DNA from: Burkholderiales bacterium
GTDB lineage: Bacteria; Pseudomonadota; Gammaproteobacteria; Burkholderiales; SG8-39
Length of the DNA: 47,245 nucleotides
Assembly: GCA_020845995.1 (NCBI GenBank)
Contig: JADLES010000001.1
Span: 1-47,245 of the forward strand
Direction: 5' to 3'
Below are positions 36,186-44,773 of the stretch, in pieces. Under the pieces are notes generated by a model, which saw nothing but the letters and a program-made list of their open reading frames with translations, did no database searches and had not been told where the DNA came from. Every line of letters starts with the position of its first letter. Positions within the stretch are counted from its first letter, which is position 1. A program made the translations under genes and the position numbers.

Positions 36186-37901
36186 TCAGCGCTCCAGCAT
36201 CGCGGCCGCGATCTTCTCCGCCACCATGATGGTGGGAAGATTGGTGTTCGCGCTCGGAATCGTGGGCATCACCGATGCATCCGCCACGCGCAGTCGGGCG
36301 ACACCGTGGACCCGACCCTGCGCGTCGGTGACCGCGGCCGGATCGCCGGCGCGCCCCATCCGGCAGGTTCCGCAGGCATGCCAGACGCCGCTCGCGTTGG
36401 CGAGCAGATATTCGCGCAGCGCCGCGTCGTCGGCCAACAGGCGCGCGAGCGAATCGCCGCGCGTGATCGCGCTCGCGAGGAGGAAGCGCCGCACGGGTGC
36501 GGGCCCGTCGAGCAGCTTCCCGAGCAGCCCGAGCAGCAGTGCGTTGCGGCGATTGACCTGGCTCGCGCGCCGCAGGCGCGGGCTGAAGCTGGCGGGAAAC
36601 GGCTCCACGGCGACGGCGGCCGCGGACGGGTGCGCGAGCAAACGCGCGCAAAAGCGGAAACCCTCGGCCAGCCGCCGAAGGTCGCGCGCATCCGATAGCA
36701 GGTTGAAGGCCACGTGCGGATAGGCGTCGGCCGCCGCGCTTGTCAGGCGCACGCGACCGACCGAGAAGGGCTTGTTCAGCCAAAGGAAGAAGAAGGCGAG
36801 CCGCCGGCCGACGCCATGCCACGCCGCACGGCTGGTGAGGGCGAGGTACAGGTCGCTCTGCGGCGCGCCATCGAGCGCCGACGAGAAGCGCAGGTTGATC
36901 TGTCCTGGACGCGGCGCCGCGCCAAGAGCGCGGCGCGCTCCGGGCACGAAGGCCGAGATCGCCGTCCCCGGATGCTCGCGCAGATTGCCGCCGACGCCAG
37001 GGAGGTCGGCAAGCACGTCGATGCCCAGGGCTTGCAGTTCCGCGCCCGGGCCGATCCCGGCGCGAAGCAGCAAGGCCGGCGTCTGCAGCGCGCCGGCGGC
37101 GAGGATCGTCTCGGCGCCTTGGACGTTGCGCGTCCCGGCGCCGTCGCGGAGGACGACGCCGGTCGCCGTGCGGCCCTCGAGCAGCAGCCGCTCGACGCGG
37201 GTCTGCGTGCATACGCTCAGGTTCGATCGGCGGCGCGTGGCCTCGTCGAGATAGGCTGTGGCGGTACTGACGCGGCGGTGGCCGCGCGTCGAGAACGCGG
37301 TCGGAAAGTAGCCTTCTTCGAAGCGGCCGTTCTGGTCCGCGATGTCGCGATAGCCGGCGGCCTCCAGCGCCCGCGTCATCGCGCGGGTGAAGCCGCTCCA
37401 CTGCGCGGGCGGAATGCGCTCGATGCTGACCGGGCCGCCGTGCCCGTGCAGCGGTCCGTCGCAATCCTGGTCGTCCTCCAGACGGCGGAAGAACGGCAGC
37501 ACGTCGTCCCAGCCCCAGCCCTCGGCGCCCAGCGCCGCCCATTCGTCGTAGTCGCGCGGCAGTCCGCGGTTGGCCAGCTGCGCATTGACGGTCGAGCCGC
37601 CGCCCAGCACGCGAGCCTGTTCGTAGAAGCGCGCTCCTGCCAGGCCGCGCGCGACGCGCTCGTCGGGCCCGGTCGTGACCATCAGGTCGGGCCATAGATA
37701 GCGCGTGCCGTAGAGGATGACGCTCGGCACCGGGCTCGCGATTTCCGGCGGTTCGGCGCCGGCGCGCAGGTCCGCGCCGGCTTCGATGAGCAGGACCCGC
37801 CGCCGCGGGTCGGAGGACAACCGGTTGGCGAGCACGGCGCCGGCCGTGCCGCCGCCGACAATGATGTGATCGAAGAAGTCTTCGTGAAACGATCGATTCA
37901 A
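36186..37901 (-). CDS. GMC-family FAD alcohol oxidoreductase (choline dehydrogenase-like)
   Basis: This 571-residue flavoprotein oxidises an alcohol to an aldehyde. The FAD-binding Rossmann motif IIVGGGTAGAVLANRLS is at 13-29, followed by LLIEAGAD. The GMC signature YEQARVLGGGSTVNAQLANRG lies near residue 93. Catalytic His508 is in GVWHACGTCRMG and the paired Asn552 is in PSANTNLPTIM. The substrate is unknown; choline is only one of many in the family. No BetB or regulator is adjacent. It is 154 bp upstream of the dimeric-barrel/TRAP genes on the same strand and divergent from the ABC importer genes. Confidence 0.9.
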   Translation of the reverse strand: MNRSFHEDFFDHIIVGGGTAGAVLANRLSSDPRRRVLLIEAGADLRAGAEPPEIASPVPSVILYGTRYLWPDLMVTTGPDERVARGLAGARFYEQARVLGGGSTVNAQLANRGLPRDYDEWAALGAEGWGWDDVLPFFRRLEDDQDCDGPLHGHGGPVSIERIPPAQWSGFTRAMTRALEAAGYRDIADQNGRFEEGYFPTAFSTRGHRRVSTATAYLDEATRRRSNLSVCTQTRVERLLLEGRTATGVVLRDGAGTRNVQGAETILAAGALQTPALLLRAGIGPGAELQALGIDVLADLPGVGGNLREHPGTAISAFVPGARRALGAAPRPGQINLRFSSALDGAPQSDLYLALTSRAAWHGVGRRLAFFFLWLNKPFSVGRVRLTSAAADAYPHVAFNLLSDARDLRRLAEGFRFCARLLAHPSAAAVAVEPFPASFSPRLRRASQVNRRNALLLGLLGKLLDGPAPVRRFLLASAITRGDSLARLLADDAALREYLLANASGVWHACGTCRMGRAGDPAAVTDAQGRVHGVARLRVADASVMPTIPSANTNLPTIMVAEKIAAAMLER

Positions 37902-38066
37902 GAGATGCTTTCCACCCGGACCGCGACGCGATGCGTTCGGCGCAGCATCGCCGATGGCAAACCTCCCGTGCTCATGATGAAAAACAGTCTATACTTTTCT
38001 CGGTCGTGCCTGCCACAGGCGGCGGGCCGAGCGGGATCTTTTCTTCTCTTCATTGGAGAACGTGAC

Positions 38067-39083
38067 ATGGATCGACGGACGTTCGCGTCTTATGTGCTGA
38101 CACAGGCCGCGGCGGCGGCGGGATTCGGATTCGCGGGGCTGGCGCGGGCGCAAGCGCCGGTCAAGCTGAGGATCGTGGAGACGGTCCACATCCTCTTCTT
38201 CACGCCGGCCTACGTGGCGCTGAGGCGCGGCTTTTTCAAGGAGCAGGGACTGGACGTGGAAATCACCCCGGCCAACGGCACCGACAAGGCGACGGCGCTG
38301 CTCCTCGCCGGCTCCGCCGACGTGATGCTGGTGGGCCCCGAGGCGGCGTTCTATGTCGCGGCGAGCAATTCGCCGACCAAGGTCAAGATGATCGCCGGCA
38401 TCACCAAGCGCGACGGTGCGATGGTGGTCGCGCGCCAGCCGTTGCGCGAGCTGAAGGCCGATGACCTGCGCGGCAAGACGATCATCGGCTCGGTGATCGG
38501 CAGCACCCCGGCGGTGTTCCTGCAGGCCTTCCTGCGCCGGAAGGGGCTCGATCCGGTCAAGGACGTGAACGTCATCCCGAACATCGCCCCGCCGGCCAAG
38601 CGCGGCGCGTTTCTCAGCGGCCAGGGGGATTTCGCCGTGTTCTACGAGCCCGACGCGTCGGCGGTGGAAAGCGCCGGCAAGGGCTACGTCGTGGCCAGCG
38701 TCGGCCAGGAGATCGGGGCGATCGACCACACGGCGTTCATCGCGACCGACCCGTATATCGCGGCCAATCGCGCCACCTTGCAGAAGCTGTGCAACGCGGT
38801 CGCCAAGGCGCAGAAGTGGCTGCACGGCGCCTCGCCCGCGGCGATCGCCGAGACCATCGCGCCCGAATTCAAGGGGCTGTCGCAGGAGGTCCTGCTCAGC
38901 GCCTCGCGCCGCGGCCAGACCCTCGACATGTGGAAGGACACTCCCGTCATCACGCCCGAGACCGTCAACGCCTTCGCCAAGATCCTGATCGCGGGCGGCA
39001 CGCTGCAGCCGTCGGCGGCCGCGCCGTACCAGAGCCTCGTCGATCCCAGCTTCGCGCAGGCCGCGCTCAAGACGGTGAACTGA
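38067..39083 (+). CDS. NMT1/SsuA-type ABC transporter substrate-binding protein
   Basis: This 338-residue periplasmic receptor has the N-terminus MDRRTFASYVLTQAAAAAGFGFAG, which carries a twin-arginine-like start, with cleavage near ARAQA. The family block LRIVETVHILFFTPAYVALRRGFFKEQGLDVEI, then GTDKATALLLAGSADVMLVGPE, is the NMT1/THI5-like and SsuA-like fold. Such receptors bind sulphonates, nitrate, pyrimidines or riboflavin. A GGAG ribosome site precedes the ATG at 38067. A TATACT -10-like hexamer lies at 37990-37995 without a good -35. ATPase and permease genes follow. Confidence 0.9.
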   Translation: MDRRTFASYVLTQAAAAAGFGFAGLARAQAPVKLRIVETVHILFFTPAYVALRRGFFKEQGLDVEITPANGTDKATALLLAGSADVMLVGPEAAFYVAASNSPTKVKMIAGITKRDGAMVVARQPLRELKADDLRGKTIIGSVIGSTPAVFLQAFLRRKGLDPVKDVNVIPNIAPPAKRGAFLSGQGDFAVFYEPDASAVESAGKGYVVASVGQEIGAIDHTAFIATDPYIAANRATLQKLCNAVAKAQKWLHGASPAAIAETIAPEFKGLSQEVLLSASRRGQTLDMWKDTPVITPETVNAFAKILIAGGTLQPSAAAPYQSLVDPSFAQAALKTVN

Positions 39084-39085
39084 GC

Positions 39086-39880
39086 GTGGCGCCGAGCGGC
39101 GCCGGCTGCAAGGTCGCGTTCGAGAACGTCCACCTGCACTACTTTTCGCCGGCGAACGAGACGCATGCGCTGAGCGACATCAATCTGGGCGTGCGGGCCG
39201 GCGAGTTCATCACCATCGTCGGCCAGTCGGGCTGCGGCAAGAGCACCCTGCTGTCGCTGCTGTGCGGCTTGATCGCGCCGACCCAGGGCCGGGTGCTGAT
39301 CGACGGCGCGCCGGTCACGGGGCCGTCGCGCAGGATCGGCTTCATGCTGCAGCACGACAGCCTGTTCGAATGGCGCAGCGTGCTCGACAACGTGCTGCTC
39401 GGCGCGGAGATCCATGGCCAGGATCCGGCGCAGGCGCGCGCCCGCGCCGAAGCGCTGCTCGAGCGCTACAGGCTGGCCGAGTTCAAGCATCACTATCCGC
39501 GCCAGTTGTCCGGCGGCATGCGCCAGCGCGTCGCCCTCGCGCGCACGATGTGCCTGGAGCCGGACATCCTCTTGCTCGACGAACCGTTTTCCGCGCTCGA
39601 TTTCCAGATCCGGCTGTCGCTGGCGGACGAGATCGCCTCCATCATCCGCAGCGAGCGCAAGACCGCGATCATGGTGACGCACGACATCTCCGAGGCGATC
39701 AGCATGGCCGACCGTGTGGTCGTGCTCAGCGCCCGACCGGGCCGCGTCAAGGCCGAATACCCCGTGGTGTTTCCGAGCCTGGGCTCGGCCCGTCCCTCGC
39801 CGTTCGAGGTGCGGGAGACGCCGGAGTATCGCGAGTTGTTTCGCGTGCTCTGGAGCAGCATCGGCGGCCACCAGGTCTGA
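39086..39880 (+). CDS. ABC transporter ATP-binding protein (SsuB/TauB type)
   Basis: This 264-residue ATPase energises the adjacent importer. Walker A GQSGCGKST is at 46-54, Q-loop Gln89, signature LSGGMRQ at 141-147, Walker B ILLLDEP at 161-167 and the switch His199 in MVTHD. It is of the nitrate/sulphonate/taurine group. GTG at 39086 is the most likely start, three bases after the receptor stop and leaving a short N-terminus before the first strand. The permease gene follows after 32 bp. Confidence 0.92.
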   Translation: MAPSGAGCKVAFENVHLHYFSPANETHALSDINLGVRAGEFITIVGQSGCGKSTLLSLLCGLIAPTQGRVLIDGAPVTGPSRRIGFMLQHDSLFEWRSVLDNVLLGAEIHGQDPAQARARAEALLERYRLAEFKHHYPRQLSGGMRQRVALARTMCLEPDILLLDEPFSALDFQIRLSLADEIASIIRSERKTAIMVTHDISEAISMADRVVVLSARPGRVKAEYPVVFPSLGSARPSPFEVRETPEYRELFRVLWSSIGGHQV

Positions 39881-39912
39881 GCGGCGCCGCCGCAACCGAC
39901 CATTTCCGGACC

Positions 39913-40755
39913 ATGCCGCCGCCACCGCTCCCGCCCTCGGACGCGCCGCCGCTTGCGGACGGCGCGGGCCTGTCTCGGGCCTACCGGCTGTGGCTGAGCG
40001 CGCAGCGCCGCGACAGCGTCACCGTGCACGCCGCGCAGGTGCTGCTCGTGGTGATGTTTTTCGCGGTCTGGGAGGTCGCGGCCCGCAACCTCTGGGTCAA
40101 TCCGCTGTTCACGAGCTACCCGAGCGCGGTGTGGGCGGGCTTCCAGGCGATGGTGATCGAGGGCGAACTGCTGCACCACGTACTGGTCACGGTCGTCGAG
40201 ATCGTGGTGAGTTTCGTGCTGAGCACGCTGGTGGGACTGGCGCTCGCCGTGCTGCTCTGGCTCACGCCGATGCTGAACCGCATCCTCGCGCCCTTCATCG
40301 TCGTGGTGAACGCGATTCCGAAGATCGCGCTGGTGCCCATTTTCTACATCTGGCTGGGGCCGGTGCTATCGATCTACATGATCGCGGTTTCGGTGTCGAT
40401 TTTCATCGTGCTGATCGTGATGCTGGCGGGCTTCGAGCAGACCGATCCGAACAAGATCAAGCTGGCGCGGACCTTCGGCTGCACGCAGTGGCAGCTCCTG
40501 TCAAAGGTCGTGCTGCCGGCGAATCTGCCGACGCTGATCTCGGTCCTGAAGGGCAATGTCGGGCTGTCACTGGTCGGCGTCATCGTCGGGGAGTTCCAGT
40601 CCGCCAAGGCCGGGCTGGGTTACCTGATCACCTACGGCAGCCAGACGTTCCAGATGGACCGCGTCATCGCCTCGGTGACGATCCTCGCGATCATTTCCGT
40701 CTTCACCTACTTCGCCATTGTCGCGTTCGAGAAGGCGCTCGCCCGGTACGCCTGA
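39913..40755 (+). CDS. ABC transporter permease (SsuC/TauC type)
   Basis: This 280-residue inner-membrane protein has about six helices. The EAA-like coupling loop is RTFGCTQWQLLSKVVLPANLP (about residues 190-210), followed by SLVGVIVGEFQSAKAGLGYLI, as in SsuC and TauC permeases. The N-terminal 35 residues are Pro-rich and cytoplasmic. It completes the importer with the receptor and ATPase. An amidase gene begins 36 bp downstream on the same strand. Confidence 0.92.
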   Translation: MPPPPLPPSDAPPLADGAGLSRAYRLWLSAQRRDSVTVHAAQVLLVVMFFAVWEVAARNLWVNPLFTSYPSAVWAGFQAMVIEGELLHHVLVTVVEIVVSFVLSTLVGLALAVLLWLTPMLNRILAPFIVVVNAIPKIALVPIFYIWLGPVLSIYMIAVSVSIFIVLIVMLAGFEQTDPNKIKLARTFGCTQWQLLSKVVLPANLPTLISVLKGNVGLSLVGVIVGEFQSAKAGLGYLITYGSQTFQMDRVIASVTILAIISVFTYFAIVAFEKALARYA

Positions 40756-40791
40756 TCCCGTGGCCGGAGCGGCCGTCACTCGCGAGCCAGC

Positions 40792-41982
40792 ATGAACGAG
40801 ATCGCCGCAAACGACAGGCTGGGCGCCTTCTGCCGGCACGCGCACGCTGACAGGAAGGGGGCGGCAGGCGGGCCGCTCGCGGGTCTCACATTCGCCGTCA
40901 AGGACATCTACGATGTCGCGGGGGTGAAGACGGGTTTCGGCAATCCCGACTGGCTGCGCACGCACGCGGCGGCTGCGCGCACCGCGCCGGCCGTGCGGAT
41001 GCTGCTCGACGCGGGCGCGCATCTGCTCGGCAAGACGCATACCGCGGAGATGGCGTGGAACCTCACCGGCGAAAATCCGCACTACGGAACCCCGATCAAC
41101 GTCAACGCGCCCGGCCGCGTGCCCGGCGGCTCCTCCAGCGGCTCCGCCGCGGCGGTCGCGGGTGGCCTCGTGGACTTCGCGCTCGGCAGCGACACCGGCG
41201 GCTCGGTGCGCCTGCCCGCGAGCTATTGCGGCATACTCGGCATGCGTCCGAGCCACGGGAGAATTCCGCTCGACGGTGTGGCGCCTCTCGCACCGAGCTT
41301 CGATACCTGCGGCTGGTTCGCGCGCGACGCGGACGTGTTCGAGCGCGTGGGGCGCGTGCTCCTGCGCGACGAGGCGCCCGCCCGCGCCCCGCGCCGGTTG
41401 CTGCTGGCGCGGGACGCTTTCGCGCTCGCCGACGAGGGCGCGGAGCAGGCGCTCGCGCCGGGCCTCGACAAAGTGGCGGCGCTCGCGGGGAGGCGCGAAA
41501 CCGTGACGGTGGGCGACCAACCGCTTGCCGTCTGGCTGGACGGATTCCGATCGCTTCAGGGCGCGGAAACGTGGGCGGCGCACGCGGACTGGGTGACCCG
41601 CGTGCGGCCGCGGTTCGACGCGGCGATCCGCGATCGATTCGAACGGGCGCGGGACATCCCGCCCGCCGAGGTCGAGCGCGCGCGGGCCTGGCGCGAGGAG
41701 ATCGCGAAGCGCGCCGATGACCTGCTCCAGGGAGATGCCGTTTTGGCGCTTCCGAGCGCGCCGGGCGCCGCCGTTGCGCGCGATTCACCCCGCGAAACGA
41801 TCGAGCGCCTGAGTCGCCACGCGCTGTCGATTCTGTGCATCGCCGCGCTCGCCCGCCTGCCGCAGGTCTCGCTGCCCCTTGCGACCTTGCATGGATGCCC
41901 GCTCGGTCTTTCGCTCGTCGCCGCGCGCGGAAGCGACACGCTGCTGTTGGCGATCGCGAATCGAGTGCTCGGCGGACCGTAG
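40792..41982 (+). CDS. amidase-signature family hydrolase
   Basis: This 396-residue amide hydrolase uses the Ser-cisSer-Lys triad. Lys37 is in FAVKDIYDVAG, the cis-serine is in PGGSSSGSAAAVAGG (about Ser114-116), and the nucleophile Ser138 is in GSDTGGSVRLPAS. It is shorter than typical 450-500-residue members, like several small proteobacterial amidases. There is no signal peptide, so it works in the cytoplasm. Its position 36 bp after the ABC permease gene suggests it cleaves an imported amide, but the substrate is unknown. Confidence 0.9.
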   Translation: MNEIAANDRLGAFCRHAHADRKGAAGGPLAGLTFAVKDIYDVAGVKTGFGNPDWLRTHAAAARTAPAVRMLLDAGAHLLGKTHTAEMAWNLTGENPHYGTPINVNAPGRVPGGSSSGSAAAVAGGLVDFALGSDTGGSVRLPASYCGILGMRPSHGRIPLDGVAPLAPSFDTCGWFARDADVFERVGRVLLRDEAPARAPRRLLLARDAFALADEGAEQALAPGLDKVAALAGRRETVTVGDQPLAVWLDGFRSLQGAETWAAHADWVTRVRPRFDAAIRDRFERARDIPPAEVERARAWREEIAKRADDLLQGDAVLALPSAPGAAVARDSPRETIERLSRHALSILCIAALARLPQVSLPLATLHGCPLGLSLVAARGSDTLLLAIANRVLGGP

Positions 41983-42036
41983 TCCGAGCGCCCCGATCCC
42001 CTGCGCGCGCGCGGCGTGCCGGGAGACAATGCGGCC

Positions 42037-42882
42037 ATGAGCGATCGGTTGCGCGGCGTGCTGTGGATGGGCGGGGCGGTGCTCTCGTTTTCCGCGATGG
42101 CGGTGGCGGCGAGGGAACTCCTCGCGCACATGGGGCCGTTCCAGGTGCTGCTCCTGCGCTCGGTGGTGATGCTCGGCATCGTGCTGCTGGTGGTCGCGCA
42201 GGCCGAGCGGCCGGCGGTCGGCTCGCGGCGGCTGCCGCTGCACCTGGCGAGGAATCTCGTGCACTTCGCCGGTCAGTATTGCTGGGTGTTCGCCATCGGC
42301 GCCCTGCCGCTCGCCACGGTCTTCGCCATCGAATTCACCATGCCGGTGTGGACCGCGCTGCTCGCGGCGGCGCTGCTCGGGGAGCGCCTCACGCGCCCGC
42401 GGCTGGCGATGCTGGGCATGGGCCTTGCCGGCGTGCTCGTGATCCTGCGGCCCGGCCTCTCGCTCTTTCAGCCCGCGGCGTTCGTTGCGCTCGCCGCCTC
42501 CTTCTTCTATGCCGGCAACATGATCGCCACCAAGCGCCTCTCGGCGACCGACTCGCCGCTCGCCGTGCTGTTCTGGATGTCGCTCATCCAGACGCCGCTC
42601 GCGCTCGCCTGCGCGCTGCCGCAGTGGCGCCCGCCGCTGCCCTCGGACCTGCCGTGGGTGCTGGTGATCGGCGTCGGCAGCTACGCCGCGCACTACTGCA
42701 TGACGCGGGCCTTCCGGCTGGCCGAAGCCACGGTCGTCGTGCCGATCGACTTTATCCGCCTGCCGCTCATCGCGGTGGTGGGGGCGGTCTTCTACCGCGA
42801 GCCGTTCGATGCGCTCATCCTCGCCGGCGCGGCGATGATCTTCGCGGGCACCTACTACAGTCTGCGGCGCGAGACGCGCTAG
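42037..42882 (+). CDS. EamA/DMT-family transporter
   Basis: This 281-residue inner-membrane protein has ten hydrophobic segments forming two EamA repeats (about 8-130 and 145-275). MGGAVLSFSAMAVAARELLAHMGPFQVLLLRS and ALPLATVFAIEFTMPVWTALLAAALLGERLT are the first repeat's signatures, and AEATVVVPIDFIRLPLIAVVGAVFYRE is in the second. Members export amino acids, drugs or metabolites. I prefer the ATG at 42037 (MSDRLRG, GGGAGA upstream) to the GTG seven codons earlier. It does not obviously belong to the amidase operon. Confidence 0.88.
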   Translation: MSDRLRGVLWMGGAVLSFSAMAVAARELLAHMGPFQVLLLRSVVMLGIVLLVVAQAERPAVGSRRLPLHLARNLVHFAGQYCWVFAIGALPLATVFAIEFTMPVWTALLAAALLGERLTRPRLAMLGMGLAGVLVILRPGLSLFQPAAFVALAASFFYAGNMIATKRLSATDSPLAVLFWMSLIQTPLALACALPQWRPPLPSDLPWVLVIGVGSYAAHYCMTRAFRLAEATVVVPIDFIRLPLIAVVGAVFYREPFDALILAGAAMIFAGTYYSLRRETR

Positions 42883-42903
42883 CCGGGTTTCGCCGAATGA
42901 ACT

Positions 42904-42909
42904 TATACT
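42904..42909 (+). promoter_or_regulatory. putative -10 element for small membrane protein gene
   Basis: TATACT matches the -10 consensus at five of six positions, about 34 bp upstream of the ATG at 42943. No acceptable -35 lies at 16-18 bp. A GGAGGAGG ribosome site follows. Confidence 0.35.
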
Positions 42910-42942
42910 GAACGATCTCGGGAGCGGCGGAGGAGGCAGGCC

Positions 42943-43164
42943 ATGAATCCGAATCAAGTCGAACCTGGCGGCGGGCTGCCTGGCGCGATGCGGGCGATCG
43001 GCGCGCTGGCGGTGCTGGTGGTCGCACTGATCGGCGTGCTGGCGGTGCTCGAGGTGATTCCGCGCGATGCGCTGCAGGAGTGGTTCACCAAGGCCGGGCT
43101 GCTGCTCGTCATCGTGGTCGCCGCGGCGATCGCGCTCGCCATGCTTGCGCGCGGCGGGCGCTAG
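42943..43164 (+). CDS. small two-helix membrane protein
   Basis: This 73-residue protein has two hydrophobic helices (about 17-38 and 50-69) separated by the polar turn [14 protein letters not shown]. The N-terminus is polar with a GGG stretch; the C-terminus ends RGGR. Both ends are likely cytoplasmic. A strong GGAGGAGG ribosome site precedes the ATG and an intrinsic terminator follows, which supports it as a real gene. I do not recognise the family. Confidence 0.7.
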   Translation: MNPNQVEPGGGLPGAMRAIGALAVLVVALIGVLAVLEVIPRDALQEWFTKAGLLLVIVVAAAIALAMLARGGR

Positions 43165-43219
43165 GCGAGCCCGGGCCGGTCGGAAAGGGGTTTCCGCTTT
43201 TTTCCAGGCCCGGCTCGCC
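43164..43219 (+). repeat. nested inverted repeat enclosing a terminator, ahead of rpiA
   Basis: GGCGAGCCCGGGCC (43164-43177) pairs with GGCCCGGCTCGCC (43207-43219) with a single bulged base. It begins in the TAG stop of the small membrane gene and ends four bases before the rpiA ATG. The intrinsic terminator lies inside. The outer stem could protect the upstream message or occlude rpiA translation initiation. Confidence 0.6.
43181..43203 (+). terminator. intrinsic terminator after small membrane protein gene
   Basis: CGGAAA (43181-43186), loop GGGG and TTTCCG (43191-43196) form a perfect 6-bp hairpin followed by CTTTTTT (43197-43203). The T-run and position 17 bp after the stop make this the clearest terminator in the window. 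It also lies in the rpiA leader. Confidence 0.75.
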
Positions 43220-43223
43220 ACGG

Positions 43224-43907
43224 ATGACCCAGGACGAGCTGAAGAAGCGGGTTGCCGAAGCGGCGCTGCAGTACGTCGTCGACAACACGGTGATCGGCGT
43301 GGGCTCGGGCTCGACAGTGAATTTTTTCATCGATGCGCTGGCCTCGATCAAGGGGCGCATCGAAGGCACGGTGGCGGCCTCGGAAGCCAGCGCGGAACGT
43401 CTCAGGAAGCACGGCATCCGCGTGTTCGACCTGAATGCCGTCGCCGAGGTCCCGGTCTACGTCGATGGGGCGGACGAGGTCACCGAGAACCTGCACATGG
43501 TGAAGGGCGGCGGCGGAGCGCTGACGCGCGAGAAGATCCTCGCCGCCGTTGCGGGCAGCTTCGTGTGCATCTGCGACGCCTCCAAGCTCGTCCCGGTGCT
43601 GGGCAGGTTCCCGCTGCCGGTCGAGGTGATTCCGATGGCGCGCAGCCACGTCGGTCGCGAGATGGTGCGGCGCAAGGCGCAGCCGGTGCTGCGCGAGAAC
43701 TACCGGACCGACAACGGCAACCTGATCCTCGACTGCTGGGGCCTGGCGATCGTCGATCCGCCGGCGCTCGAAGCCGAGCTGAACGACATCGCCGGCGTGG
43801 TCACCAACGGCATCTTCGCGCGCCGCGGCGCCGACGTGCTGCTGCTCGGCGGAGACAACGGCGTGAGGACGCTTTTGAAGGAGGGTTTCCGGGGATCGAT
43901 TCGCTGA
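43224..43907 (+). CDS. rpiA: ribose-5-phosphate isomerase A
   Basis: It interconverts ribose-5-phosphate and ribulose-5-phosphate in the pentose phosphate pathway. The 227-residue length is normal. Phosphate-binding [15 protein letters not shown] lies at 25-39. Active-site Asp81 and Asp84 (DGADEV), Lys94 (KGGGGAL) and Glu103 (TREKI) fall at exactly the E. coli positions. The ATG at 43224 has no strong ribosome site and sits just after the nested hairpin. A possible separate promoter is not visible. It is convergent with the receiver-protein gene. Confidence 0.95.
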   Translation: MTQDELKKRVAEAALQYVVDNTVIGVGSGSTVNFFIDALASIKGRIEGTVAASEASAERLRKHGIRVFDLNAVAEVPVYVDGADEVTENLHMVKGGGGALTREKILAAVAGSFVCICDASKLVPVLGRFPLPVEVIPMARSHVGREMVRRKAQPVLRENYRTDNGNLILDCWGLAIVDPPALEAELNDIAGVVTNGIFARRGADVLLLGGDNGVRTLLKEGFRGSIR

Positions 43908-43916
43908 AGCTTCAGC
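43903..43916. repeat. 14-bp palindrome spanning convergent stop codons
   Basis: GCTGAAGCTTCAGC is a perfect palindrome covering the rpiA TGA (43905-43907) and the TGA of the minus-strand receiver gene (complement of 43912-43914). It may be a coincidence of convergent C-termini; it has no loop, so it is not a terminator hairpin. Confidence 0.5.
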
Positions 43917-44718
43917 TCTGCTTGAGGACGTGGTTGATGACCTCGGCGAGCTGGTTCTTGCTGTAGGGCTTGGTGATGTAGCCGTCGGCGCCGAGGGCGA
44001 GGCCGTTGCGGATGTCGACCAGCTCGGCCTTCGCCGTCAGCAGCACGATCGGCAGCGTCGAGAATTCCGGCCGGCCGCGCAATTGCGCGAGGATGTCGAA
44101 GCCGTTGCCGTCGGGCAGCATGACGTCCAGGAGCAGCAGGTCGGGGCGCGCCTGCTGGCGCAGGTAGCGCGACAGCGCCTTGGCGCGGTCGACGCTGTGC
44201 ACCTGATAGCCGGCCATGGTCAGGCGCAGCTCGGCGAGCGCCGCCTGGTCGGGATCGTCCTCCACCAGCAGGATCACCGTCTCGGCGCGCGCCTTTTCGA
44301 GCGGCTTCAGGTTGGCGATCCGGTCGCCCGAAAGGAAGGAGCCGGAGCGCAGCAGCGTTCCTCCGGCGATGACCGTCGTCTTGACGAGGCGCTTGCGGTC
44401 CTCGTCCGATAACGGCGGCAGCGGCGGCAGGCTCGCGCCGGTGAAAGTGATGGCGTCGAGCTCGCCCGCCTCGCGCGACTCGATCAGCTTCAGATCCTCG
44501 AGTTCCTTCAGCCATTCGCCGATCAGCTGATCGGGGAAACGGCGCAGCCGGCCACGCAGCACCTCGATGTGTCCCCCGACCTCGATCATGGCCAGCAGCC
44601 GCCGGTAGTCCGAGGGGAAATCGACCTCGAGCGGAAAATCCGTCTCGCCCACGTCCTTCGCCGACAGGGCTTCCTGCCCCGCGGCGGTGAGGGTGTAGAC
44701 GAGGGGGTTGGCAGGCAT
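43912..44718 (-). CDS. response-regulator receiver protein with N-terminal helical/winged-helix-like domain
   Basis: This 268-residue protein has a C-terminal CheY-like receiver domain (about 146-268). The acidic pair Asp154-Asp155 is in LLVEDDPDQ. The phospho-acceptor Asp198 is in LLLLDVMLPDGNGF, Thr228 in VLLTAK and Lys250 in YITKPYS, so it should be phosphorylated. The first 95 residues (MPANPLVYTLTAAGQEAL...) look like a winged-helix-like segment, followed by a linker. Having the receiver last is the reverse of the usual response-regulator order. No histidine kinase is adjacent. It follows yggX by 55 bp on the same strand as argA. Confidence 0.85.
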   Translation of the reverse strand: MPANPLVYTLTAAGQEALSAKDVGETDFPLEVDFPSDYRRLLAMIEVGGHIEVLRGRLRRFPDQLIGEWLKELEDLKLIESREAGELDAITFTGASLPPLPPLSDEDRKRLVKTTVIAGGTLLRSGSFLSGDRIANLKPLEKARAETVILLVEDDPDQAALAELRLTMAGYQVHSVDRAKALSRYLRQQARPDLLLLDVMLPDGNGFDILAQLRGRPEFSTLPIVLLTAKAELVDIRNGLALGADGYITKPYSKNQLAEVINHVLKQS

Positions 44719-44773
44719 GCGCCGGGATATTCGCCGATGGGATTGGCCGGCGCCGCCGCGTCGCTTGCGGGCG

